A stretch of 64,000 bases of DNA from Clostridia bacterium. Lineage in GTDB: Bacteria > Bacillota > Clostridia > Christensenellales > CAG-138. The notes beneath the pieces are model-generated. The model worked only from the letters and a program-made list of their open reading frames with translations. It did not search any database and was not told where the DNA came from. How positions within the stretch are numbered: position 1 is the first letter of the stretch; each line of letters begins with the position of its first letter. The stretch covers positions 43,015-107,014 of the forward strand of contig JAEDIC010000004.1 of NCBI GenBank assembly GCA_016292635.1, given 5' to 3'. Positions 42,611-51,600 of this stretch are shown here, piece after piece. Made by a program: the position numbers and the translations under genes.

Positions 42611-42829
42611 GTGAGAAAGACGGGCAATCCTATCGTCAATATCAATGGCGATAACAACTCTGTGGAAGTCAAGGTAACCTATACTAAGACCCTTCCTAAT
42701 GTTCCTACTACCATTGTGATCGTTAGTATAATCATTGTGGTAGCATTCGTACTGGCTGTATTACACTGTTGCCCTGAATTGTTTGCTGAATTTGTCCGTT
42801 CGATTATCAGCATAATATCTGGCAACTAA
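42611..42829 (+). CDS. Small single-pass membrane protein, putative retron effector
   Basis: 72 residues from a GTG with AAAGGAGG upstream. The N-terminal part has PIVNINGDNNSVEVKVTY, then one membrane helix (about 32-54, VIVSIIIVVAFVLAVL), then a short amphipathic tail. It stands 31 bases before the reverse transcriptase gene, same strand. In retrons a neighbouring gene usually encodes the toxic effector; a membrane protein could depolarise or lyse cells on phage infection (inference). Known two-helix membrane effectors occur with Ec48-type retrons, but this has one helix. Confidence 0.65.
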   Translation: MRKTGNPIVNINGDNNSVEVKVTYTKTLPNVPTTIVIVSIIIVVAFVLAVLHCCPELFAEFVRSIISIISGN

Positions 42830-42860
42830 CACCAGCACATTTTTTATCTATGGAGTTATT

Positions 42861-43835
42861 ATGTTGATATACACGAATTGCTTGCTTTACGGGGTAAAAT
42901 CAAAGAAAAGATTAACTCGTTTACTGCACATTAAAGACAGTAGGTTCTTAAAGCAAGATTATGTTGCTTCACTAATTTCACCGTATCTTGATAAAAAAGG
43001 AAAACCGCGTTTAATAGAACCGCCCAATGAGGAACTAAAAACGATACAAAAAAGAATGAAGTTTTTGTTGGGTCAGATTATTGTGCCGAATAATATCTTT
43101 TCAGGCATTAAAGGACGATCATATGCCGATAATGCAACGATGCATATTAGCGCCGAACGAAAACACCTGTTTAAAATAGATTTCACTGCATTTTTTCCGT
43201 CAATCAGTAGGGAGACGGTTTATTCGTTTTTCTTTAAAGACTTGTGCTGTTCCCCTGACGTAGCAGAAATACTCGCCAACCTTACAACTATAGATCTTGA
43301 GAAATCTCGTGCGAACAGCCTTGATGAAATATACAGTTTCTTGGATGCAAAAGGAGTTTCATGTAATAATCACCTAATATCAGGAGCACCAACCAGCCAG
43401 ATAATGTCATATCTTGTAAACCATCATATGTTCGATGAGATGCAAAAGGTAGCCGATGGCAATGGAGCCGTGATGACCGTATACGTCGATGATATAACAT
43501 TCTCTTCCGAAAACCGCATATCGAAAAGATTTAGAGAACAGATATTTGCTATTGTGCGAAAGTATGGTTATCAAATATCAAGATCAAAAGTTAAAAAATA
43601 TACCAAGTTATATCCCAAATTAGTAACTGGTGTGATAATCGACTCAACAGGGAAGCCTACCATAAAAAATAGTATGCATGAGAAAATCATACATGAGTTT
43701 TATCATTTGCAAGAGCATCCGGAAGACGAAAAATCTCGGCAACGTTTAAGGGGGCTTTTGACAGCGGCGAGACAGGTTAAAAAGCATGCATTCCCAAGCA
43801 TTTACAATTATGCTTATGAAAAAAACCACGATTAG
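42861..43835 (+). CDS. Retron reverse transcriptase
   Basis: 324 residues. Retron hallmarks are present: NAxxH as NATMH (91-95), RT motif A in KIDFTAFFPSI (Asp107), SGAPTSQIMSYL (174-185), catalytic YVDD (208-211), and VTG (255-257) before the thumb. No maturase X or endonuclease domain follows, so it is not a group II intron protein, and no template repeat or Avd gene is seen. GGAG precedes the ATG. The RNA candidate and small membrane gene upstream complete a retron-like unit. Confidence 0.88.
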   Translation: MLIYTNCLLYGVKSKKRLTRLLHIKDSRFLKQDYVASLISPYLDKKGKPRLIEPPNEELKTIQKRMKFLLGQIIVPNNIFSGIKGRSYADNATMHISAERKHLFKIDFTAFFPSISRETVYSFFFKDLCCSPDVAEILANLTTIDLEKSRANSLDEIYSFLDAKGVSCNNHLISGAPTSQIMSYLVNHHMFDEMQKVADGNGAVMTVYVDDITFSSENRISKRFREQIFAIVRKYGYQISRSKVKKYTKLYPKLVTGVIIDSTGKPTIKNSMHEKIIHEFYHLQEHPEDEKSRQRLRGLLTAARQVKKHAFPSIYNYAYEKNHD

Positions 43836-43877
43836 CTTTATGCAATCATATTTGAAAATCGCTCTAAATTAAGTGTT

Positions 43878-45284
43878 TTACGGTCTTTCAATCACCTTCT
43901 TTCGCATTACAGCATCTTTATTCTTGTCCTGTTCCAAAATAATACCCACATTCGCTTTCACGATCAGCACCTTGCGCATCTCAGTACGAGCGTTGGTATA
44001 CTCCGTGAAGGCTTTCTTTTTTGCAGAGAGAAGCTCAGCATATTCCATGTTCAACGACTTTACTGTGGGCACTTTATTCGCACCTAAAGCATCAAAAGCC
44101 TGCTTTGCTGCTTTGTGCAGGAGAAGGTCGGCAGTGTGTTCTTCATAGAACTTTTTAGAATAACCCGCTTTCCGATACGTCACATACACATCCCGTGTTT
44201 TGCTATAGTTAATGATGTGCGTCCGCAGTACGGCAATCTCCGCCATGCGCTTTTCGGCTGTTTTAATCTGTGCAGACAGAGCATGATACCTGGCACTGAC
44301 TTCTGCCGCCTTCTCTGAAAGGATCTCATAGCTTAGGAGATTTTTTTCTGATAGATAGTTGAACGTATGCGCCATCTGTTTGAGGTTGAAGGTTTTCGCC
44401 CATCGCTCATATCCGGGCCCTTTGCCTGCTTGAAGCTTGGTTTGAATATCCACAAGGAGATTTATTTGCTTATCAGATCTTGCGGTAGCCGTTTTATGGG
44501 GTATGTGTAGTTTCTTGCCTACAATCACTTCGCAGATCTCGTCCGCAGAATACCCCTCACCGAGAGAACGCAGGCGGATAAACCGTTGCTGTCCTGAACC
44601 CTTGAAAGCGATATGTGCTCCACGTTTGACTTCATACCCAGCACTTTCCATGAGCATCAGGAAATACTCAAAATCCTTCGGCTTCTGTTTGAGAGCCACA
44701 TCGATTGTTTGCCGGAGCCGATCCGAAAAGGTATGGTGCTTTTGTTCTCCCAACCACTTTCCATAGTGCCCTCGGCTGGGCTGGGGGTTCAGGATGACAG
44801 ACAACCTATGCTCCATGCAGATAGCATCCGAGAGTTTCCGCACAGCATTGGTACTTCCAAGAAAGTTGCGAAACTTCTTTGTGCAATCCAATGTCGTGGA
44901 ATTATAAATAATGTGATTATGGATGTGTGCCTTGTCCACATGGGTTGCCACAATAAAAGCATGCTTTCCCTTCGTCCAGCGCATGGCAAACTCATAGCCC
45001 ATTTTGTTGGCTTCCTCTGGTGTAACTTCGCCCGGACGAAAGGATTGCCGCACCTGATAAGCAATCACATCGCTCTGCTGTGAACGGCCTGTGCGGTCGA
45101 CGTAGATGCGTTTTGCGGCAAGGAACTCCGCATCCACCGTAGCGGGATCACATTCATATGCGCTGATGAACTCACCGTCAGCGGTCTTGTTGGGATTCTT
45201 CGCATATTCAGTTCGATCGGTCAGGCACTGGGAAACAGTTTTCCCTTTGTTTTGGTGCATAGGAATTAAGCGTGTGGTTGCCAT
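43878..45284 (-). CDS. Conjugative relaxase (MobP-type)
   Basis: 468 residues from the ATG after AAGGAG. It nicks oriT and pilots the strand in transfer. The three-histidine motif is in ATHVDKAHIHNHIIYNS (about 112-128), with the nicking tyrosine expected near the N-terminal YAKNPNKT. The C-terminal half (300-468) is a long helical coiled-coil region with many Lys/Glu. It pairs with MobC upstream. An oriT was not located. Confidence 0.92.
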   Translation of the reverse strand: MATTRLIPMHQNKGKTVSQCLTDRTEYAKNPNKTADGEFISAYECDPATVDAEFLAAKRIYVDRTGRSQQSDVIAYQVRQSFRPGEVTPEEANKMGYEFAMRWTKGKHAFIVATHVDKAHIHNHIIYNSTTLDCTKKFRNFLGSTNAVRKLSDAICMEHRLSVILNPQPSRGHYGKWLGEQKHHTFSDRLRQTIDVALKQKPKDFEYFLMLMESAGYEVKRGAHIAFKGSGQQRFIRLRSLGEGYSADEICEVIVGKKLHIPHKTATARSDKQINLLVDIQTKLQAGKGPGYERWAKTFNLKQMAHTFNYLSEKNLLSYEILSEKAAEVSARYHALSAQIKTAEKRMAEIAVLRTHIINYSKTRDVYVTYRKAGYSKKFYEEHTADLLLHKAAKQAFDALGANKVPTVKSLNMEYAELLSAKKKAFTEYTNARTEMRKVLIVKANVGIILEQDKNKDAVMRKKVIERP

Positions 45285-45342
45285 AGGTGTTCTCCTTGAA
45301 ACACAAATATGGGAAGCAGCATCCAACTGCCTCCCTGTATCG

Positions 45343-45624
45343 TTATATTGCGGTCATTGCTGCTCTTAAATCGTCCAGTCTATCTATCAGCCAACTGGCT
45401 ATCCTTGGAAAGCCAAGAGGTGATATGAGAAATGCCCCCACCATTCCTAAAACACCTGCCTGTATATTCCCGATAAGAAGCGCTATCAGTGAAAGCAGGA
45501 ACAAAACACTCGACACAACAGAAAGAATTGTCGCCGAACAAATACAAAAGAAACGGCATATCCCAATGACAATACCCAACACCACCTGAAACGGTAGCAA
45601 CAATATTCTCATCAATCCTCGCAT
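45343..45624 (-). CDS. CD1845-like ICE membrane protein
   Basis: 93 residues from an ATG after GGAGG. Two or three hydrophobic segments, with an ending ASWLIDRLDDLRAAM typical of the small membrane protein that lies between MobC and relaxase in clostridial ICEs. A GGGAGGCAG-type hairpin lies between it and the relaxase gene. The function is unknown. Confidence 0.7.
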   Translation of the reverse strand: MRGLMRILLLPFQVVLGIVIGICRFFCICSATILSVVSSVLFLLSLIALLIGNIQAGVLGMVGAFLISPLGFPRIASWLIDRLDDLRAAMTAI

Positions 45625-45724
45625 TTCAGTCTCCTCCATTCTTCGTATTTTCAACAGAAGCATACCATCCGCCGCACCACAAGTCCATTTTGTCGGCGAG
45701 CAAGCGGATGATATGCTCCTATTT

Positions 45725-46060
45725 TCAGATGGAAGCCAATCGGGCAAGTATCTCCCTTGCTGCATCGAACATATGCTGATGATTCTGGAGCAAATCCTCC
45801 AGATCTTCAGCATAGATGCTCCCGGTCTCGTGGGCTCGCTTTGTCAGCTGATTGAGATTGTTGCTGTACCGGCGCAAGAGCTTGATCAGCTCCCGCACGT
45901 CGGATAAGTCCAGATGAATAACATAGCCATCAATGGCCATCTTTCGAAAGTAGGCCTCCATATTTGTGGTGCCCATCTCCCCCATCTTTTGCTGTATCAG
46001 CTCCTTTTCCCCTGGCGTGAGCCGCACCATGACGGGGATGTTTCTCTTTCTGTTGGGCAT
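45725..46060 (-). CDS. Relaxosome accessory protein MobC
   Basis: 111 residues from MPNRKRNIPVMVRL. It has a ribbon-helix-helix-like N-terminus with the MobC motif TNMEAYFRKMAIDGYV, then LLRRYSNNLNQLTKRAH. It helps the relaxase bind oriT. It starts one base after DUF3846. Confidence 0.88.
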   Translation of the reverse strand: MPNRKRNIPVMVRLTPGEKELIQQKMGEMGTTNMEAYFRKMAIDGYVIHLDLSDVRELIKLLRRYSNNLNQLTKRAHETGSIYAEDLEDLLQNHQHMFDAAREILARLASI

Positions 46061-46061
46061 A

Positions 46062-46544
46062 TCACAGCTCCATCTCTCCGGATTTCGAAGGCTGTTTCTG
46101 CTTGTTATGCCGAGCTGAAACATTCAATTTCTCCGCAACAGAGGGTCTCTCATCCTTAATGGTCTCCCAGTTCATCGGCATAATAAGAATCTTTCCGTTT
46201 GCCCTGGCAAACATTTCAGGTGCTTTGAATTTCTGAGTAAACTGCTCAATATGCACCTCACTTAGGGAACAGAAATTATCCTCGCTTAATCCCGCTATAA
46301 GGAATGTTCCGGCTACGATATCGTATACATGCCCCTCTTCATCCCGCAGCGCACGGTTTAATGGTTCCCCATTCAGCTTGCCCTCCTCATTGCAAATAAT
46401 AGCAACTGGTTCTTCAAAGGGATAAACCGCCTGAATGTAGCCCCCTACCTCTTTCTGCAGCGATTTCAAGCCGGAATCTATTTCTTTCACATATGGTTCC
46501 ATCAATGGCTCAACCACAAGCACAGTTATTTTGCTATTCTCCAT
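46062..46544 (-). CDS. DUF3846 protein
   Basis: 160 residues. The family pattern is clear: VLVVEPLMEPYVKEIDSGLK, GGYIQAVYPFEEPVAIICNE and LNRALRDEEGHVYDIVAGTF. It is a typical small passenger of Tn1549-like transfer operons; the role is unknown. It overlaps nothing and is followed by MobC. Confidence 0.85.
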   Translation of the reverse strand: MENSKITVLVVEPLMEPYVKEIDSGLKSLQKEVGGYIQAVYPFEEPVAIICNEEGKLNGEPLNRALRDEEGHVYDIVAGTFLIAGLSEDNFCSLSEVHIEQFTQKFKAPEMFARANGKILIMPMNWETIKDERPSVAEKLNVSARHNKQKQPSKSGEMEL

Positions 46545-46556
46545 GTTTCCCTCCGT

Positions 46557-46775
46557 CTATAAGTAATCGGGATAAAGCTCCAGCACACTGTACTGATCAT
46601 CAGTCATATCCTGGAGCTTTGTGATTGCGCTCTCGGTTATACTCGCAAGTTCTGCGTCTTCTCTGGACATAAGCGCAAGTGTTCGATTAAGTTCCTTTAT
46701 CAAACCCTTTCTGCTGCCTACATCATAAATGCACATGATGTTGATCTCGTCATGGGTAAATGAATTAGTTTTCAT
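46557..46775 (-). CDS. Transposon-transfer assisting family protein
   Basis: 72 residues from MKTNSFTHDEINIMCIYD. The pattern of a helical N-terminus, RKGLIKELNRTL and a DDQYSVLELYPDYL end matches the small 'transfer assisting' family in clostridial elements. The start overlaps the end of the ArdC-like gene, so the longer frame is not used. Confidence 0.72.
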   Translation of the reverse strand: MKTNSFTHDEINIMCIYDVGSRKGLIKELNRTLALMSREDAELASITESAITKLQDMTDDQYSVLELYPDYL

Positions 46776-46776
46776 A

Positions 46777-47910
46777 TCATCGCTCTCTTTCTGCGCACTT
46801 GAGCGCTGTTCGTTTATATTCTGAGTTATTCGTAGTTTGTAGTTGCTGCAATACCGACGGCCTATGCTCCGCCAGCTTTTTCTCCATATTCTTTTGGCCA
46901 TTATTGATAATTCCATCAATCATTCCATAGTCGTCCTCAAGGAATAGTTCGACATTTTTCAGGGCATTTTCGACAGGGATCTCCGTACCGCGTTCCTTAC
47001 AAAGCTGCATAAAATGCCGGTCGATATCGGTGATAAGCTCAGAAGCTGTTTGATTGATGGTCTCAAGGCTTGCCCGAAGCTCTGCCAATTCCTTGCCCTT
47101 AGACCAGCCTGCAATATAGCCGAAGCTGTTTTCTGCGGTTTCTATTCCGTAATACTGACACACCGCATAGGCGATGCTCTCGGCTTCCACTTCTTTTGTG
47201 CGCTGATCCCTCTTTGGAGTCTCTTCGAACTGTTCGGATTGGGTATTGGTCATAGCATAGTTGTGCAGCTTTGCATGGGCGATCTCGTGAACCGCTGTAC
47301 ACACCGTCTGTACCTCACTCATGCCTGCACGGATGGTGATGGATTGTTCTGTAAGGCTAAAATAGCCGTCAGTGGTAGGTGCAATAGGCTCTATAGAAAT
47401 AGGAACCGGAGATGACCGCTGTAGGGCTTCCATGAAGGTATCGTATTGCTGAACATCACCCGTCAGGTCGGATACGATCTCCGGCAGTGGTCTCCCTTCG
47501 GTCTGGGATACATCGAATACGGATACCACACGGAACATAGGGATTTTGATTTCGATCTCTTCCATGACGGCGTTGCCGTTCTGATCCAGAACAGGCGCTT
47601 TTGTATCCGGATCCAGCTTAACCGCATCGATTTTCTTCTTGTACGGTGTGGGTGCGATGATCTGGATGCCCTTTTCGCCTTTGCGCACATGCCGCCCAAA
47701 CTGATCACGCCAGCTGCTAAACCCGGCGATGTGGGTAGCATCTGGACGCTGCATGGCGATAAGAAGGGTGTTATTGACGGAGTATCGGTGAAAGCGAGAC
47801 ATGGTGCGAAGGTATTGCTTGTATTTGTCGCTTTCAAACAGGTTTTTGATGCCCTGTTCTATACTGTCGGTAATTTCCCGCAAGCGGTCTTTGCTGCTTT
47901 TTTGTTCCAT
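46777..47910 (-). CDS. ArdC-like antirestriction protein with metallopeptidase domain
   Basis: 377 residues. The N-terminal ssDNA-binding domain (about 20-120) shows WRDQFGRHVRKGEKGIQI. A zinc-metallopeptidase motif HEIAHAKLH (near 210) and a downstream glutamate region follow. ArdC-type proteins protect incoming DNA from host restriction (family knowledge). It sits early in the transfer operon, as expected for a leading-region function. Confidence 0.83.
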   Translation of the reverse strand: MEQKSSKDRLREITDSIEQGIKNLFESDKYKQYLRTMSRFHRYSVNNTLLIAMQRPDATHIAGFSSWRDQFGRHVRKGEKGIQIIAPTPYKKKIDAVKLDPDTKAPVLDQNGNAVMEEIEIKIPMFRVVSVFDVSQTEGRPLPEIVSDLTGDVQQYDTFMEALQRSSPVPISIEPIAPTTDGYFSLTEQSITIRAGMSEVQTVCTAVHEIAHAKLHNYAMTNTQSEQFEETPKRDQRTKEVEAESIAYAVCQYYGIETAENSFGYIAGWSKGKELAELRASLETINQTASELITDIDRHFMQLCKERGTEIPVENALKNVELFLEDDYGMIDGIINNGQKNMEKKLAEHRPSVLQQLQTTNNSEYKRTALKCAERER

Positions 47911-47927
47911 AGCATAGCTCCTTTCTG

Positions 47928-48596
47928 TTACTGATTCAGCTTTGCAATCACCTGAAACTTACCCGGCGCATTGCCCGTATACTCAAAGGGATAACAGGTC
48001 ACAAGCACCAACACATCTTCATCCGTTACAGGCAGCGTCCAATCGGAAGTTTTCTCGAAGATCTGTACATCCGTCACCTCATAGGACACCAATCGATTAT
48101 CGGATACAAAGCGAAAAGAGATGGTATCGCCCACCTCAATGGGTTCAATAAGCTTTAAGTGCTTGCGGTTTCTGTGCCCGAAGATGATGCTCATGCCTGG
48201 GTTGCCGGGAAGAGAACTGTCCGGTACCCATCCGGGGCTTTTCTCCAGCGTATCAGCATCAATATCATCCCGCACAACGACGCTTTTGCCGCCATAGATG
48301 AGATGACCTAGGATACCGTTGGCATTGTAGGGCTTGGATGATTCCGCAGTTTCTTCCACGGGCAGAATATCGGGTATTGCGACAGGATTACTTTCCTGTG
48401 ATGGCGGTTCTTCTGTTGGCTGAGATGGTGCAATACTTGGATTTTGCGTCTGCTCTGCAGGCAAAGGCGTAACGGTTTCACCCACCAGCACTTCTGATGT
48501 GCGTTGTGGGATTGTGAAGATCGAATAGTGAAAACCCAAGAATATACCAAGCCCAATGCAAAGCAGGATCAACAGCACGAAAATCGTCTTTTTCAT
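47928..48596 (-). CDS. Class D-like sortase
   Basis: 222 residues from the ATG after GAGG. An N-terminal membrane helix (5-27), Pro/Glu-rich linker and sortase beta-barrel with His in SIIFGHRN and Cys in LVTCYPFEYTG. The arginine usually close after the cysteine is not seen; the position reads APGKFQV. It is directly downstream of the large adhesin on the same strand, its likely substrate or partner. Confidence 0.8.
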   Translation of the reverse strand: MKKTIFVLLILLCIGLGIFLGFHYSIFTIPQRTSEVLVGETVTPLPAEQTQNPSIAPSQPTEEPPSQESNPVAIPDILPVEETAESSKPYNANGILGHLIYGGKSVVVRDDIDADTLEKSPGWVPDSSLPGNPGMSIIFGHRNRKHLKLIEPIEVGDTISFRFVSDNRLVSYEVTDVQIFEKTSDWTLPVTDEDVLVLVTCYPFEYTGNAPGKFQVIAKLNQ

Positions 48597-48611
48597 ACAT
48601 ACCTCATAAAG

Positions 48612-48640
48612 CGAAACGGGAGGCAAATGCCTCCCGCTTC
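48612..48640. promoter_or_regulatory. Hairpin between adhesin and sortase genes
   Basis: Inverted repeat of GAAACGGGAGGCA with GCCTCCCGCTTC. It can form a strong stem between the two coupled genes and may limit sortase expression. Confidence 0.5.
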
Positions 48641-48651
48641 TCATTCAGTTC

Positions 48652-51600
48652 TTATCTGGTAGTTCTGCGCTTTCTGATGTAGATGAAAGTTGCAGCGCTT
48701 GCAAGCAGCAGTCCGCCGCCCATCAGCAGCACATCGTCCCACTTATCCGAGTCAAGACCCAGCTTGACCTCAGGGGTGTTGGTGACGGTGATCTCAAAGG
48801 GCTTTTCGTAAGTATCCGTGAGCTGGATGGTAAAGTCCTGGGCAGGTGCAGGGAAGAACCCGTTGGGAACTACGGTTTCCACCAGCTTGTACTTGGCGGC
48901 AGGAAGACCACAGACAAGCGCCTGTGCGTTTTCGTCCATGGTAATGGTGGTAATGCTGCCCGCCTTGCTGCACCAATAGATGCCGTCCTTCAGCTCAAAG
49001 GTCATGGGCGTAGTGCCATCGCTGCTTCGGATTTCAAAGGCAGCGCCCTTCAGAGGCTTCAAAGTCTTTGCGTGGATCTTGCTGATTCGCAGCGCAATGG
49101 GCTGATCGGCGATCTCCACGGTCTCCGTGGCAAGGGCTACATCGCCATTCTCATGAGCGATTGCGGTCATACCCACGGTTGCGGCAGCATCTGCTGCGTA
49201 AGCATAGCCTGCGGGAGCGCCGGTTTCGCGGATGGTCACTTTGCCGGTGATGTACTTCACGGTGGCAGTACCGTCAGCGCCTACGGTCAGTTCGTTCACG
49301 CCGGTCTCGGTGGACTTGGCGGGACGATATACGCCGTTTTCCTGCACCAGCTTGATGACATTGCCGCTTTCATCCAGCACCATGAAACGGGTGCCGGGCA
49401 GCGCCGCCTTGGTGACGGCATCCGTCTTGGAGATGACAAGTGTGCCGGGGATGTTCTCCACGGTCATGGCAAGAGGCACTTCGGCGGAGTGGGAAGAAGT
49501 GATCTCAAAGGAGATGTCCTTCAAAGATGCATAGCCCGCTTTCTGCTGCTCAATTAGGGTGTAAGTACCATGCTTGAGGTAGTGGATCACGAACTCGCCG
49601 TTGCCATCCGTGGTCAGAGTGGCGTTGCTGATGGCAACGGTATCTTCTCCCACAGCATAGGCGGGACGATAGGTACAATCATCCATCAGGGCGATGGGAA
49701 CCACATTGCTTTCTGCATCTTTCAGGATGAACTTCACGTTATCCAGGGCAGCCTTGGTCTCTGCGTCCACCTTTGTCAGCATGAACGCAGTGGGACAGTT
49801 TTCAAGGTTTGCGTTTGCAGGAGTAGCTTCCGTATTTGTATCAGTTATCGCAACGGTCACTTCTACGTGGGTGGCGTACATATCGAAGATCTGTTCCACA
49901 AGCCTGTAGCTGCCCTCGGGGATGTGGGATAGCATCGCCTTGCCCTCGGCATCTGTAAGGAAGGTATCCGCGCCGGATGCAGTAACCTTATAGCTGCCAT
50001 CCTCCCGCTGGGTGTAGCGGAGCGTATTGCCGGAGCTGTCGATAAGCTTGAAGGGTACATTTGCAAGGGCTTTGCCTGTCAGCTTATCCGTTTTGGTCAA
50101 GGTAAAGTACAGAGGCCAGTTCTCCACGCCAACCTTGGCAGGATAGCTTGCGGTATTCTCGGCGGTGACGGTAAATTCCTGCGCTTCGGTAAGTGCAAAT
50201 CCGGGATATTGCTGTTCCTCCAAAGTGTAAGTGCCTACAGGAATAAACAGGACACTGGCAAGCCCGTCTGCATCAGTTTTGAAGGTATCATCGCCGTCAG
50301 CGGTCACATAATAACTGCCGTCATCCTGCTTGGTAAAGTGGAGATGGTTGCCTTCATTGTCCTTGATCTTAAACGCCACATCACCAAGGGGAGATTTGTC
50401 AGAGGCATCCACCTTGTCCAACAGCATGGCAAGAGGTTCGTTTTCTACGGTAACGGAAGCAGGTGCGGCATAGGTGTTGTAGCTGCCCACAACTGCGGTA
50501 GAAGTTCCGCGAGAGATGGCATATCCATCGGGTGCGGAGACTTCCTTCAGTTCATAGCTGCCCTGAGGGAGATACAGGATAGTCGCAGAACCCGCTGCAG
50601 GAATAGTGAAGTCGGTATCGCCATCTGCATCTACGGCAAACCAACCCTCATGTCCTGCCATGGCAGATACCTTGATGGCGTTGCCGCGGCTGTCGTACAG
50701 GCGGAATACTGCGCCGCCGATGGGCTGATTGGTAACAGAAGACACCTTGCTCACAGCGAGCGCAAGGGGCTTATCCTGCATGGAAGCCACGGCGGGATTG
50801 GTGGAAGTGCTGCTTTCGGTAACGGTGGTGGTCACATCCGCAGCTGCCGCAAAGCCAGCGGGAGCCTGTTCTTCAGAGATGGTGTAGCTGCCTGCGGCAA
50901 GGGGTGCAATTAAGGCGGTGCCATTGTGAGTTGTGAAAGTGGTGCCGCCACTGCTGTCGGGCGCATATACGCCATCTTCCACCTTGCGGAGCTTGATGAG
51001 TTTTCCGCCGTTGTACAGGCTGAACTTACCGCCGTCAATGGTGTTGCCGCTCAGAGCATCGGTCTTGTTGAAGCGAAGCGCCATGGGGCTATCCGCCATG
51101 GTGACGGTAGCCTTGCCACTGTTTGTTACGGTGACGGTTTTATCGACGTCCATTGTGTAACCGCTGGGAGCGGAGACTTCACTAACGGTATACTGTGCAG
51201 TAGTCAGACCGTAGATGGTAGCCTTGCCCTTGTTGGTAGAGAAGGTGTCTGCACCATCGGAAGACTTGCGATATACGCCATCCTCCAGTTTAGAAAGAAG
51301 CATTGCCGAGCCGTTGCTGTCAGAGATGCGGAAGGTACCACCATCCAGCGCTTCGCCTGTTACGGAGTCAGTTTTGGCAAACTCCAGGACAGTAGGCTGG
51401 TTCTCGACAGTCACCACATTTGCACCGGTAAAGTTCACAGCAACATCCGCAAGGGTGTTATACCCGTCCATGGGAGCTTCGCGGAGAGTATAGTTCCCAT
51501 TGGGCAGCTGACGGATAACTGCCTTGCCGTCACTGCCGGTGGTAAAGGTAGTAGAACCGCTGCTGTTTACGGTATAGCTGCCATCCCCTGTGGAAGTAAC

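Noticed and set aside
42861..43835. Reverse transcriptase as group II intron or diversity-generating retroelement
   Set aside because: No maturase or endonuclease domain, no template/variable repeat pair or Avd gene, and the retron NAxxH and VTG motifs are present.
43873..45083. Plus-strand ORFs opposite the relaxase
   Set aside because: Antisense to a gene with clear motifs and no own ribosome site.
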